In this document: positions 1 to 12,507 of the stretch, one piece after another
Layout of the letters: every line of letters starts with the position of its first letter
How positions within the stretch are numbered: the first letter of the stretch is position 1
DNA from: Hibiscus mutabilis
Taxonomy: Eukaryota; Streptophyta; Magnoliopsida; Malvales; Malvaceae
DNA: 64,000 bases
Direction: 5' to 3'
Assembly: GCA_019671005.1 (NCBI GenBank)
Contig: CM033745.1
Span: forward strand, 31,895,526-31,959,525
Notes under the pieces: generated by a model
What the model was told of the DNA's origin: nothing
What the model saw: the letters and a program-made list of their open reading frames with translations, nothing else
Databases searched by the model: none
Translations under genes and position numbers: made by a program

Positions 1-2900
1 ACACTTACATTGCTTTTTTAGATTGAAAATGAATGTGATTTTGGATCGAACAAAATAATGATTTATAGCTTACACTACCTCTTGATTGAATGGATAATAA
101 ATTATATTAACAAGCCCTGATTCGAGTTAGTTTAGACACAATTGGCATGCCATAGAGTCCATCGAGCTTGCTAGTTGGACTACGGTCCTCGACAACGGTC
201 CCTTGTTGTTAAAGATCAAATGATCTATTGGTACTAGTGGTACCCTTGTTCAATAAAGAAATAGATTCGGTACTTGTGTACCCTTGTTTTGGTACTTTGT
301 GTACCCTTGTTGTTATTACTTGTTTTGGATTTGAGTGTCCAGTTAACTTGTCAATCAAGGCTAAAGTTAAATTAAAATTCATAATAATGATTCTTGAGAA
401 TATGAATGGAAATTTTGGACTATGTTCCCTTGATGATTGATGGATTATGATCCCTTGATAAAGGTTGGACTATGTGTCCCTAGCAAAGGTTCGATCTATG
501 TTCTAATTGTGATGACAATTGGATAAACATGAGTAGTTTTCATCGTTCAAAGCTTATTTGATTTGGAATTGGTTTCGGTCAAGCTTGTATATGATGGACT
601 GTTATATTTCCATACTTGTTCGATTCTTTATGTAAACATATATATATGGTTTTCTTTAATTAGCTAGGTTGTTCAAGCCTATAACTACATTTAATTAACT
701 TAATAGTGAAGGGTTTAAAAGGATTCCCCTAAAACCTTAAAGTATAATAATAACTTGCAAGATAAGTATAAACATTTATGCGATTCTTGTAATTTTTCCT
801 TAAGAAAGTCATAAGTCATAATTGAAATGTACAAATGCATACATTTGTATATTAGAAGGAATGAAACTGCTTGGTAATGAAATTGTGTATATGAAGAATG
901 GTTCCGTTTTTATAGAAATAAGTAAATGAAAGAGTGGGATTAATATTGATCATTCTATGCTAGTGCCAAAAATAGGGAATGAGATGGACTGTATCCATGA
1001 TATGCTTGGTGTTTAAAGACATGCAACTTAAAGCTAGGATAACTTATGTGATAAGTAAAATCAATTTAAGAAATATCGTGTTTAAGAAGAATGGTATACG
1101 TACAAACTAATGTAATGAATTCCATAAAAGAAATCTTGTGAGATAAGTAACCAACGTTAGTAATGCTTGAGCATAATTGGGATAAGAATTAGAAACATAC
1201 TCCAAATCTTGTGGCTATGGTATCTAGTATTTAATAAAGTCCAGTTACGAAGCATGAACCTAATGAGTCTCGTAGTAAGGCTTGTTCAAACCTTAGGGCT
1301 TTGAATGGTTGGTTTCGAAAAAGATTGTTAGGTTTTAGTCTTATAGTAAAATTTGTATTTGAGCTAAAGGGAAATTATAAGTAACTTCTAAGACAAAGAT
1401 CTATGCTTAATCTATTGTTTGGCTCATTGTTTAAAGGACTAGAAATAAATAAGCTATGATAGTTACTTACTCAGTAAGTAAGTTGTATCTTTAATAATAT
1501 GGCGTGTCTCTTGAGTAATCGGACATACATCGATAAAATTATCTTATAACTTGTAACTTATTCATGAGCCTAATGATTGTCTTGTTTGAATACAACTAAG
1601 ATTATCGAATGATATTGTAATTATGAGTTTGTGTTCCTATATGCTTGATGACTGGTTTGACGAATGGATAAGGTTGATATCCTCTATGATAAGATTAATT
1701 ATGGTCATACTAAAAAGAGATAGATAACTTGAGTAAATAGCAATGTTTCTCATTGATTATACTTTGGGGCCTTTAACTGGCAGAATAACTACGTCCTATT
1801 GGAATACTGGGTGAAAATGCATGTGCTATGTTGTTTAAATGCTTGCATGAAGTTTTGTGAATAACCTCTAATAAAGAATAAGCTAATTTATTTCTTGGTG
1901 CTTGATAAATTGCGCAATAAGCAGTACTTAAAATAAGTTTAAAGTATTATTAAATGGAATAAAGAATATTATCATTGAAAGTCTTGTAGTTAAAAGAAAA
2001 GGGGAGTAATCTACTCAAAAGGGTGACTTGATTAGTTCAATCTATTATTAAAGTTGTATTCGAGCCCCTCAAGTAAATGCATTGAAAGTGATCAAATCCG
2101 TTACATACCTAGATCCGTTAACACTAAGAATAGAATGGAAATTTACTTAAAAAGAATTGAATCCTGATTTGATTACCGAGCTACCTCACTAAGCAATTGC
2201 TTATCAATATATTTTTTCATCACATTTCAGGTGGTGGAGTCTTAGGTTGCTCTCGAGCTAGACACGATCACCGTGAAGTATCGTGTGGCTCGAATTAACC
2301 TTCTTAGAACTCTTAGAATGGTGGCACATGACTATTACATAGGCTTTATGCATTATAAGCATCATTAATCACATGTGTATTTATAAGATGCTCTTAGGAG
2401 CAATCTAAGCTGTAAAAAGGGGCCTCTATATATTTATTATTTGATTGCTTGATGTTTGAGTAGTTTAGTCTACATGCCTATGTGAATGCCTGATAGATAT
2501 GTTATGATTAGTTCGATGCTCGTAAAATAGCTATCATTAATAGCTTGAAGATATAGTATGATTGATGTTTGGTTAAGTTATTACTTGTGGTATTGTGAAT
2601 ATTGGTTAAATTGGTTTAGTTTGAAAAGGGGTTATGCGCATGGTAAGATAGTACGTTCAAGAAAATGGATTTCTAATGGACATAAGAAAAAGGTTTAGGT
2701 ACTTAGTTATCTGATGTTTACCAATGTGTGGTCATTCTAGAATAATAACTGATAAGGTTGTGTACCCCTAATCGGTTGAGTGAGGATTCAAAATATAGCA
2801 CCTAACAAATTAAATTATGTTAGAATGTGCACTGACATTTATAAGTTAAACATGGATATCATGCTTATACGTCAAGGCTACTTACTCAGTGATCTCTATC
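1..2900 (+). repeat. Degraded Gypsy LTR-type sequence, no gene
   Basis: No coding potential was recognised. Parts resemble, in reverse complement, the LTR remnant at about 31.9-33.1 kb. Examples are the block around 175-260 (a 'ggactacggtccc' phrase and a run about 'gatcaaa-gatc') matching about 32640-32720, and the block around 2310-2370 ('aatggtggca') matching about 31960-31990. The order is kept, so this is probably the same retrotransposon family in the opposite orientation, cut by the window edge. LTR ends and target duplications were not found. Family assignment is inference. Confidence 0.45.
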
Positions 2901-4527
2901 GAATCTATATTAATTCATGCATGGTGGTTAGTTAATTGGAGTTTAGTATCGTTAAAAGCTACAAATAAAATTGTTAGAGGGAAAAAGGTGCAAGTGTGTA
3001 TTGCCGATTTTGTTCATCTCCAAGCCAAACATGTCCAACCAATCTCACATTCATTTAGGACATAATGTCCCAAAACATAAATTTTGAACATAATAAGTAA
3101 CTTTGTTTCTTGGTGTCTCACTTCACAGAACAATATGCAAACTGCCAAATTATACTGTGTACACTAACACTACGCCTGAAACCAGCATTGTACAAAAAAA
3201 TGCAACTACCATTTATATATTATAGCTTCGAAAATTCATTATAGTTTGACAAAAGCCGAAGACCAAAGTAGGCATTCAGATGAAAAAGTACTTAATAACA
3301 AAAGTCTAAAATTCTAAATTGTGAAATGACAAACGCACGATTTGTCCTACTTTCATACAAAACCATTATATTTGAACGTGTTGCATTCTTTTTCGGAAAC
3401 TTTCAGAGAAGTAAAGCAAAGTATCAAACAGAGCCTCAAAAAATTAGTAACTACGAATGAAAGTTAGCTTACTTGGATAACTTCTATATTAATTGTAGTA
3501 GTAATCCCCAAAAATTTCGCAATCTCAGCCAAATCTGCAGATTTTAACAATTTTCCCCAAACCAAACAAAAAAAAGTAAAAACACACCCCGCTCCCAAAA
3601 TGAAAAAAAAAATAACAAAAAAGAAAGATAAATTCAGGAGATAATGAATTCTACATTGGATTCTAGAAGTTTCTTCATCACGATCTATAGCATCCCCTTG
3701 CAAATTTTGTTGTGAAAACGGTGACTTATCCCCTAACAGCCTGAACTCAACCCAATTTAGAATACCAATTAAAGAAAAATCTCAATTCCAAAAAAGAAAC
3801 AAAAAGAACTAAGCGTTGAAATTGAAATTACCAAAAAAAAGAGCCATTCAAGAAGAGCGTATCGTTCCATGCCGGCAAAGAGAAGAGACTGAGCTGAGGC
3901 ATTGGCTCGAGGGTAATTTAACGTGGATAATTTTCTTTGAATTTTTCCTTCATTTGCTTTGCTGTCATTCTTTTTTTATTTTCTGTTTCTTAAGCTCGGT
4001 ACTATGGGAATCGGAATATGAAAATTTTGTCAAGAGAGATTTAGACTGTAAGCTGGAGCTAAAATGAGTCAATCATGCACAAATTCTTGTTTGGTTGGTA
4101 AAAATTTATATAACACTTTAAGTTATATAATATAAAAATTGTATAATTATATAAATTTTTATTTAAAATAAAATCTACATAAATTATTATCTGATTGATA
4201 AGAATTTTTTAAAAAATAAAAATTATATATGGCCGCATTTTAGCTGCAACCTTACCTTAAAATTTCCCTAAATTGAAGACTTATTTGGTAACATGGTTAA
4301 ATATAACCGCTTTCTGATAATCTCAAACTTGCATCCACAAAGCCCAAATTTTTGTTATAACACTAGGCATCTACATTATCAATATATTAAAATCAAATAT
4401 GCTTGAACCCACTTGATCCACTATATGGAACTTAGCGACTAAATTTAAGCAAACACAAAATGGATATCTACAAAGGAATAAAAGATGGTCGTTAGCCACT
4501 TAGTTTTATTCTTTAGTATTTCAAATT
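2901..4527. other. Intergenic, nothing recognised
   Basis: AT-rich sequence with A-runs around 3540-3630. Two short open frames (minus 3464-3703, plus 3816-4067) show no recognisable domain and are low complexity (Phe/Leu-rich), so they are not called as genes. Confidence 0.4.
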
Positions 4528-4862
4528 GGGCTTAAGGGCTACTTTTGCCCCTGCAGTAGTCTCAATTTATCGATTTCGCTCCTATAGTATTTGCGCATCA
4601 ATTTGACCCCTGAAGTAGTCGAATTGCATCACCGTTTGCCCATTGACTAACACTCTAACCTTAATTTCTAAATCTCAAACCCTAAATTCTAAACTCTAAT
4701 TGAAAATTTATCAATCTAAAGTGACTATGAAACATAAAAGTATTCATAAACTCTAAACGATGATGCAATTTGACTACTTTATGGGCCAAATTGATGCAAA
4801 AATATCATAGAGGTGAAATTGATAAATTGAGACTACTACAGGGGCAAAAGTAGCCTTAGGCC
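4528..4862. mobile_element. Fold-back MITE with long inverted repeats
   Basis: The left arm (about 4528-4645) and the right arm (about 4755-4862) are inverted copies. Both carry 'ggctacttttgcccctg', then 'agtagtctcaatttat', then a 'catcaatttg' block, and end in the 'attgcatca' phrase. The ~110-bp spacer has no coding potential. Both flanks contain TTCAAA next to the element, a possible short target duplication; about 9 bp would be expected for a Mutator-type element. Superfamily is not certain. Confidence 0.7.
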
Positions 4863-6400
4863 TTCAAAATATTTTAAAGTCTCACTTTTTCTAATAGGCA
4901 AAGTCATTAACTGTCAAACAATAAATGAAGAGTTTTGAGGTAAATTCAAAGTCATTAATTTTACAAGATTGTTAGATTGTTTAAAAAGTTTAATGTCACA
5001 ATAGTTTTCTATTTTTATATTGTAAAATTTATAGTTTGTTTAACTTTAACTTTGATTTTTTCAACACCCCTAAATATTTTAGTAAGAAAATTAATTAAAG
5101 CTAAAAAAATGATGAGATAAATGAAAATTGAGGTTTTTGCAATCAAAGGGTGTTAAACCCATGACCATTGGAATATTTTGCTTGAAGCTTAACCATCTAA
5201 GGTAAGGTCATTCTTAGTTTTAGTCTGCACCGAGTTAATGTAAACCATTGTATATATAGTCTAAACCAATATTAAATAAAAGTCTGAACCCCTCAACTAC
5301 CCCCATTATTACCCATTTCAAATCTAAGGAAATATCCAGATTCTCCCCCAAACCCTTTCATCTACACTCACTGGTCCTTCTCTGATCTTTGTCATTTCCC
5401 AACCATGGCCATCACTGCCACTACCATCGGAAGCACCATCGCCCCCTGACCCAGCACCATCCTTCATTCGTGGCGAGCAGTCGCCGTTCATTGTGGAGAT
5501 CAGTTTGGAAGATCGTTGAACCCATCTCATTCCCCACCATTCCGTTCGAGCTCCGGCCACCCATATCCATCGATTTATGGTTTACACTGCCACCACATTT
5601 TTTTCTTCATCGTCCGGTGAGCAAAACCCTTCCGACCATGCTCCCTCATCGTTCTTCGTTGATGTGAAATGATAGAAAACCTGTTCATGAAATGTTGGAG
5701 TTCCTCGTCGTTGTCGTGCTCCGTGAATGTCACTACCATCACCGGTGTCCTCATCATCGCCTCGTGAGTCAAGTCCTGCCCTCCGATCATCATTTATGTT
5801 CATCGTTGATGAGAAATAATGACGAGATCATTCGACTTCACTCTTGAGGGTTGATACACCTCCGTCGCCTCCTCTATTGATTTGGTATTGAGCCTTCGAT
5901 GTACGTCACCGAAGAACCACTAGCGGTAGAGTGTGGTAAACCCTAAGCTATTGTTGCAAGGGTAATAGGTTTTGGGCCATGCTATGTGGGATGTGTATGA
6001 TCCCAAATCTGTGAAGTCTATATGTGTGTGACCCATTTCTGAAGCCTAAGTCTGCCTGGCCCAAAAGCTGTCCAAACATTTAATCGAGAGTCTAGTCTAC
6101 ATGAACCCAAGAATTATGGCTCAAGCTAGAACCGGACTAAACCCAAACTCGATTCGGCCTAACCTCTTGACCTGAATCAGATCCAAATATGTCAACCCAA
6201 CATGAACCAACTTTAACTCATTGTCTCGGGGGTTGACCCGACTTGAGTTAACTTTTCTGAAAACTCCAATAATAAGTTTTTTGACATCTTGAGTTTATTT
6301 TCGAGGCCAGTTTCACCAAATTCGAACCTGGGATATTGTATTTGAGTCAAGAATGATCAACTGGAGTATCAAGGGGTCGCCTGATGTAGCTCGGAGTTGA
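4863..6400. other. Intergenic with a GC-richer island, no gene
   Basis: 4863-5280 is AT-rich. About 5290-5900 is clearly richer in C and in CpG (many 'ccatcg', 'gtcg' and 'cgcc' words), like a gene leader or the transcribed part of an LTR. Overlapping ORFs on both strands (5389-5667 plus, 5575-5803 minus) show no known domain. They are most likely by-products of base composition. Confidence 0.35.
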
Positions 6401-8810
6401 GGTAATACTTTACTACCTATTGCATGCTTTATAGAACTCGTTGGTAAATTGGTTAATGCATGAATGGATATGTTTGTTTATGTGTTTATCGTGGAATATT
6501 TTAAAGTTGACTTGATTTCAATAAAGGGAAGTAAATTGGTTAAGACCTGAATGACTCGAATAAGAATTTGATGGCTGGTAAGTAATCCAAGTTTAATGAA
6601 TAATTGATAAAGCAATTAACTTCGAAACTTCAAGTCGAATTATTCTTGTTAAAAGATTTAATTTCTAAGATACTTGGATATGAAACGATGAAAATGCCCT
6701 TAAGTTTTATAAAGGACCTGAATGCCCCTAATAGTATAAATGATTTAGGAAATCATGTTTGACTTGATAAAACTCATGATTCACCTGTTAAATTCCCAAT
6801 CTAGTTGGGAATGCCTAGTTTCCCTTATTTCTAAATAAACGTCTCAAAATTGTTTTCCTGGAAATTGTCTAAATGATTGAATTGACTAAAATGATGAACA
6901 TACCCATGAGCTCCAAAATGACTAAATTACCCTCATGACTGGAATAAGTGAATTACCTTTGATAAATCTTAGGAACACCAATAAAGCTTAAATGAGTGAA
7001 ATGCCCTTAAGGGTTATGAAGCTTAACCCATGTACGTCAATCACTCTTGATATTAATCTTAATATCAGAAGATTTCTGCACGTAATATATGTTCGACTAC
7101 TCAGTGGTAAGTCTTGTGGTGATTATGAAGGTGTTCGTTCAACTATACGATACAATCAGTATTAGGAAATGAATACACGTGAGGTGCATATATCTGAATC
7201 CTACATGATCCTGGTAGATCAATTCCTGAATACCTGGGTGGAGCTGTTAGTTATCGAACCCCGTTTATTAGGGATCTCATTTCTGAAACCAGTTTGAATT
7301 TGTCAAAAGTTCAATGTCCTCTTTCCGGTAATTACCAAGTGCCTCTGAGAATTTAATTGGACAATCTAGTGTATCCATGTGCATATAAGTATTCTCTCTA
7401 TTTTGAAACCAAAATTGTCTCTCTGATTTGAAGAACGATTTATATATGTCTAGAAGTATACCTTATTGTCTAAATTGATAGCATGCTCTCTGGTTTCTGC
7501 TATACTAAAAACACATGTCTAATTCTTGTTCTATTGATTACTATTATTACTGCCTAAATTGTTTTTCTAGGGTACGTGGGATATGATATGAAGTCTTTGT
7601 AGGTCCAACCCTAACCAGGCTGGCAATTCCTAATATATTAGGTTCCTACGCTTCTGCTAGGGTGATTCCTGTTGCATTAGGTTCCTATGCTTTAGCTAGG
7701 GTGATTCCTACTCTACTAGGTTCCTATGCTTCAGCTAGGGTGATTCCTACTCTACTAGGTTCCTATGCTTCAGCTAGGGTGATTCCTAATATTAGGTTCT
7801 AATGCTTCGGCTAGGGTGATTCCTACTATACTAGGTTTCTATGCTTCGGCTAGGGTGATTCCTATTGTATTAGGCTCCTACGCTTCAGCTAGGTGATTCC
7901 TATTGTATTAGGTTCCTACTCTTTGGCTAGGTGATTCCTATTGTACTAGGTTCTTATGCTTCGGCTAGAGTGATTCCTACTAGACCTAAGGCATCCCCTT
8001 AGATCAGCACCTACGCCCAACGTGCTTGAGTTAAAGCCTTTATAGATGCAGTTCTAGGGAACTGCTTACTGCAGTTTGGTTGGAGGGTAGTTAGGTGATT
8101 AAAAATAAAACTTCTCTATCATTTTAAAAATCTACCCTGCTGAATTAATTTGTCGAAGTCTAAAAATCTTTGTATGCTTTCAATCTGCACTTAATGGAAC
8201 AAACTAAACTACCTAGTTCAACTTCCTTAATCCATCACTCTTCTGATTCTTCGGTCTATAGGCTTCTCGCCTAATACTCGAGTGATCGAATAAGGAACAA
8301 CTCTATTACCTTTAGATATAATGTTTTATTGAAATATCGAATCGTAATTGGAACCTTTTTTTGCCCGGAATACCATGACAACATTATGCTTTGCCATATA
8401 CTTGCTTGTGCCTTTAGCATCTCTTGGTAGTGTTTTATTACTAAGTTTTTTCAAGCTCATGCTGTTATTTACCATCGCATGTTAAAAGATTGAACACAGT
8501 GCAGTTATCAACTTTAGTATGGGAGTTCTTTCGGTACTACTTACAGAGTACGGTACATGTGTAATTAGGGGTTATGTATGTCACGTCTTGTTTTATATTT
8601 GAGTATGAAACTCATTTTATAACGTGTACTTATGAACATTGTCATGTTACATGAATAATTTTTGAACTTATATTTTTAATTCAAAATTTGTTTTATGGTT
8701 TTAAATGGTTTGACAATTTTTTTTTTGAAATTTTAAAGTGGGTTGCTTCGGTGACCCAAATGTGAAACCTCGGATCAGATAACCCGTATCAGTCTGGGTG
8801 TTATATTTTT
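6401..8810 (+). repeat. Gypsy-type LTR remnant
   Basis: Non-coding. The right edge reads 'tctgggtgttata' (about 8793-8805), like the GGGTGTTACA terminus of the large plant Gypsy LTRs and of the solo LTR elsewhere in this window, with the final CA changed to TA. The 39-bp minisatellite at 7.6-8.0 kb lies inside it, as often seen in such LTRs. The left end was not found, so length, family and intactness are open. Confidence 0.4.
7618..7985 (+). repeat. 39-bp minisatellite, about 9 copies
   Basis: Tandem imperfect units contain 'aggttcctatgcttc', then 'gctagggtgattcc', then a short variable 'tactctact' part. The two central units (about 7681-7760) are nearly identical with a 39-bp step. Outer units are more diverged and some have lost bases, the usual pattern of an array that grows in the middle. 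Confidence 0.85.
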
Positions 8811-8855
8811 CTTGAACCCACTTGATAAGAAGTCTAGATCCGCCACTGTCAACAG

Positions 8856-9041
8856 GTCCAGTCCTCATTATTATTGCATCTCAATGATCTTAGGCAACGT
8901 GATTGGATCGTCATACTGTAGCATGTCTCGCGTGATGAAAATAAGGTGTCGAACTTTCTAGCTAAGACAACTCTCACAGGTAGCATTGAGACCATCCAGC
9001 TTGGTTTTCCTCCCGCCAGGAGTTGGATCTCTGTTGCGTGA
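8856..9041 (+). pseudogene. LINE-type RNase H domain, C-terminal fragment
   Basis: One reading frame gives a typical end of a plant RNase H-like domain (reverse transcriptase-linked, LINE-like). It has '..LRQRDWIVIL', a stop at 8919-8921, then HVSRDENKVSNFLAKTTL and a tail '..GFPPARSWISVA' ending at a TGA at 9039-9041. The 'HV-RE-N-VA--LA' signature is the part of the fold that carries the last acidic/His region. The in-frame TAG and the lack of any reverse transcriptase upstream make it a dead fragment. A cellular RNase H-like transposon-derived gene is an alternative. The following few hundred bases may be the element's 3' untranslated region. Confidence 0.6.
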
Positions 9042-10355
9042 GAATGTGGGGGGCTAGGGTACAGTTTATCTGAGCTTTTGCTTTTCGTCCTTGTTGCGTA
9101 GGGAGGGTTTAATTTGAGTTGTTATGCTTTGTTGGTTTGGTTCACTACATGTTTTGTTTATCATGGTTATCTCGTAGGTAACTATTATTGTGTGTATTAT
9201 TTTCCTTCAACTACATTTAAGAGTCTTTTTTGTAATTTGAGTTTTTTTCGAGGTGAGTTTTTTTCTGTAACTATTATCAATGGTTTATCTCTATTTATCG
9301 TGTGTAGTATTTTCCCGTAGGTTTTTTAGTAGTTTTAACTACTAAACTGATCATCTGAAAGAATTAATGTTGCCATATCAACGGGTGGTTCATCAAAAAG
9401 AATTTGCTCAACGGATATTTGTGATCTTTGTACACTCGAAAGAACAATATTTTTTTCATATTGCATTATATTTTATATACAAATAAATACAATACTTATG
9501 AAAATTATTTAAAAATATAAGATAAATATATTAATTATATTCATAACATGTTAAATATTTTTTTGGCATAATTTAGATAGTGTAATGAATATAATTCTAT
9601 GAACTTTCTTGTAAATATTTTCAGTTAATATTGAAGTTAAACGTCTTAAAAAATATATCACAAACCAAATATTGTCATTTACATTTCAGCCAATTAACCA
9701 AACAATCTAATTGAACATTACTAATAATGTGTCGAGTGATGTTTTTCTTTGATAATCTTATTCTTAAATATAATCTTACATTTCATACATCAAGACTCGT
9801 TACTAATTAACTATAATTATGATCATTTTATTATGCTAGATTTGAAATTTGAAATTATTTCTTTGTTGGTTTGATATAATTAGTTATTTCTATTTTATAA
9901 TATTATTAGTTAATCAAAATAATGGCCATAGTTGACATAAATTTTTATTCTTTAACAGGTAATTTTTTAGAGAAAAAAAAACTATATCAATTTATTGTTC
10001 TGATTAGGTAATAGAGATATTTATATTTTTATATAAATATCAGGATTCGAATTCACACAAAATAAAACAACATGAACATTCCTAATTTGAAAAATAAAAA
10101 ATATAAATTTAAAATTTACAGGACCAAAACTGTAATTTGCCCAGAATAAAACACCCTTAATCTCAGGGAGCCACAAACTCTCACCGGCGGCGTAGCGGGT
10201 TGGCTTCAATAAGATATGGAGAAACCGAGAAACTTATAGAATTTTTTAAACTTATGAGGGGTAGGTCTGATGTGCGGCAGGTTAAAATGCGGCTACTATA
10301 GGGCGGCACTTGTTTTCACAGTTACTAGTTACCAACCAATTCAAACAGGTTTTGG
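9042..10355. other. AT-rich intergenic, nothing recognised
   Basis: Very AT-rich from about 9440 to 10010. The block 10120-10330 is GC-richer ('caccggcggcgtagcgggt') and carries a short minus-strand ORF (10021-10209) without a recognised domain. It may be a gene fragment. Confidence 0.35.
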
Positions 10356-11115
10356 TTAACATTTTCAGTTGGCTAATGAAATGTTGTACCCATAAACTAG
10401 TTTTTTCTAACATTTTAGGTGCCGAGTTAATTGTTTCCCTTTGAACTTAGAAAGTGGAGTATGTTCATAATATTTTAGGTTCCCAAACCACTCAAACTTC
10501 TTTTCGGTAACATTTTAGGTGGTGAATAAAATGTTTCAGTCAACTTAAAGTTCAATATCTCGGTAATAATTTAGGTTCCCTAATACCAAACTGAATGTAG
10601 GTAACATTTTAGGTGCCAATCCCAAAAGTGAATTTCATTAACATTTTAGAGTCACACTGAATGGTGGGTAACATTTTAGGTGTCGATCCCGAAATAGAAT
10701 TTTATTAACATTTTACGGTCTGAACCCTAAACTAATTTTCACTAACATTTTGGATTCAGAACACAAAACTGATTTTCGGTAACATTATAGGTTCGAACCC
10801 TAAACTCGTTGCCTATAACATTTGAAGTGTTAAACCTCAAACTAATTTTTCAGTAACATTTTAGGTGTCGAACCTGAAACATTTTAAGTGTCAAACCCTA
10901 AATTGAATTTCATTAACATTTTACGGTCTGAACCCCAAACTAATTATCGGCAAAATTTTAGGTGTCAAACCCCAAACTTATTATCGGTAATATTTTAGTG
11001 CTAAACCCAAACTGAATATCGGTAACATTTTAGGTGTCAAACCCCAAAGTGATTATTAGTAACATTTTAGGTGCCGAACCCAAAACTGATTATCAAAAAC
11101 ATTTTAGGTGTCGAA
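10356..11115 (+). repeat. 36-38-bp minisatellite, about 20 copies
   Basis: The phrase 'taacattttaggtg' recurs about every 36-38 bases, joined to 'tcgaaccctaaactgattatcgg'-like sequence in variable form. Examples start near 10409, 10506, 10600, 10667, 10706, 10742, 10778, 10814, 10852, 10913, 11021, 11059 and 11097. Copies are strongly diverged on the left and more regular on the right. The array ends 1.3 kb before the FAR1-type transposase-like gene, so it could be a subterminal part of a MULE, but no terminal inverted repeats were found. Confidence 0.85.
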
Positions 11116-11245
11116 CCCTAGTTTTACCCTTACAAATCTTCTATCAATACTTCTACACTTTACCATATTTTGCAAAAATTCTCATTTAAATTTTTATTGC
11201 AAGATTTTTTGAAACCGTTTTCTTTTTAGGAACATACCTCTACAC

Positions 11246-11461
11246 TTGTTCAATAAAAACATCAAAAAGGATGATTTGTTTGAGTTAATTTCCACGGAGG
11301 TTAGCAAATCAGCAAAGATGAAATTGTCTTCATTGGAAGCCAAAATCCATGTTGATGAGCTCAGCCCTAAAGCTCAATGCATGCTAAAGATATGTAATGC
11401 AAGCGACCTTCACAAGGTGTTAGTTCATCAAGAATCCCAAAAAGTTCTCCACCTTTCGTAG
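11246..11461 (+). CDS. Unassigned short ORF (possible exon)
   Basis: The frame encodes about 70 residues with even, protein-like composition. The core is '..KMKLSSLEAKIHVDEL' followed by '..AQCMLKICNASDLHKVL'. It follows a pyrimidine-rich tract and 'ttttag' just upstream, which could be a splice acceptor, so it may be an exon of a broken gene rather than a whole gene. The first codon given is an ATG-less start from the frame, so the true start is unknown. No family was recognised. Confidence 0.25.
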   Translation: MFNKNIKKDDLFELISTEVSKSAKMKLSSLEAKIHVDELSPKAQCMLKICNASDLHKVLVHQESQKVLHLS

Positions 11462-12455
11462 AAGAAGACGCTGTTTGTGTACGTAATTTCAGGATGCGAT
11501 ATGAGAATGAACAGATAATTGAGGAATTGAACGTCACATCTGATATATCTATAGATTACGGCAACAAACAAACTTTTCTTCCATTCATATTAATTTAACT
11601 AAGCTAGCTTAGTAGCAATGAACCATGTATCAAATTTCATATTATACTTTTTAATCTAATCACATTTTGTGTTTGTGTTGGTGATCATATTTCTCAACAA
11701 GGGTATTGAAGGTACATGAAATCCAAACAAAAGCAAGGCTATTTAAAAAAAACTAAGGTTTCCATAAATACCTTCGATGCCTGCAGATTCAAATTAAACT
11801 GAATTGGATGAGGAGATGGTGTATTGAAGGTTTGATTGGTTAAAGGATAAAGTTATTGGAAGTAATGGAGGAATCGAATCGGTTCGCACAACTGAGCGAG
11901 AGAAGAAAAAGGGCATTAATTTTTTGTTGTGACATTCCAGCTTTGATATATATACTCCACGTTAAGTAGGGGAACTAGGTCATAGGTTTCGCTACTTTTA
12001 ATGGGAAAAAAGTGGGAACGACAACCGGAAAAGTTATATTCTTGAAGTTTAAAACCAAAAAATTGAGAATTCAAAGTTCAAATATTTTTAAAGTATCAAA
12101 ACCTAGATACCAGTTCCGAGAGTTATAGCAAGCACTACATCATAAGACATTTAATCAGTATCGAAACGTACAGATGAAATTCCAAAACTTATGAAATAAT
12201 TTTTATGCAGAATGGCCAAATTTATTACTCCAACAAAAATGTTGAATAAAAGTTAGAATAAATGTTTCAACTACCATCCCAAGGCAGGTACTACTATCTT
12301 CAAAACATGTTTATGTCCTCTTAATCCCCTTCCCATTGAAGAAGTTATTTATCTTGAAGCTCATAAACCTTTTTTCCAGCAGCAACTGTCTTAAGAAGGT
12401 AAGCAAGTCCATAATAAGCAATTTTTTGTACTTTTATGCAACTTAATTCCATGTA
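11462..12455. other. Intergenic, no gene recognised
   Basis: AT-rich sequence between the unassigned ORF and the FAR1-type gene. It may include introns or 5' leader of either. No repeats or motifs could be supported. Confidence 0.4.
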
Positions 12456-12507
12456 ATGTTTCAGTTATTTCATATTCATTTACTTAGGTGGAAGAATATA
12501 CTCATCA

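Noticed and set aside
5389..5803. Overlapping ORFs on both strands in the GC-richer island
   Set aside because: They overlap in opposite directions with biased composition and no domain; such ORFs follow from base composition.
4402..8826. Identical 16-mer 'cttgaacccacttgat' at 4402-4417 and 8811-8826, as if a long target duplication
   Set aside because: In 64 kb of AT-rich DNA one chance 16-bp match is expected to be near; no single element with proper ends fills the interval.
10356..11115. CRISPR-like regular repeats
   Set aside because: Spacers are not unique and the repeats themselves are degenerate; this is a eukaryotic minisatellite.
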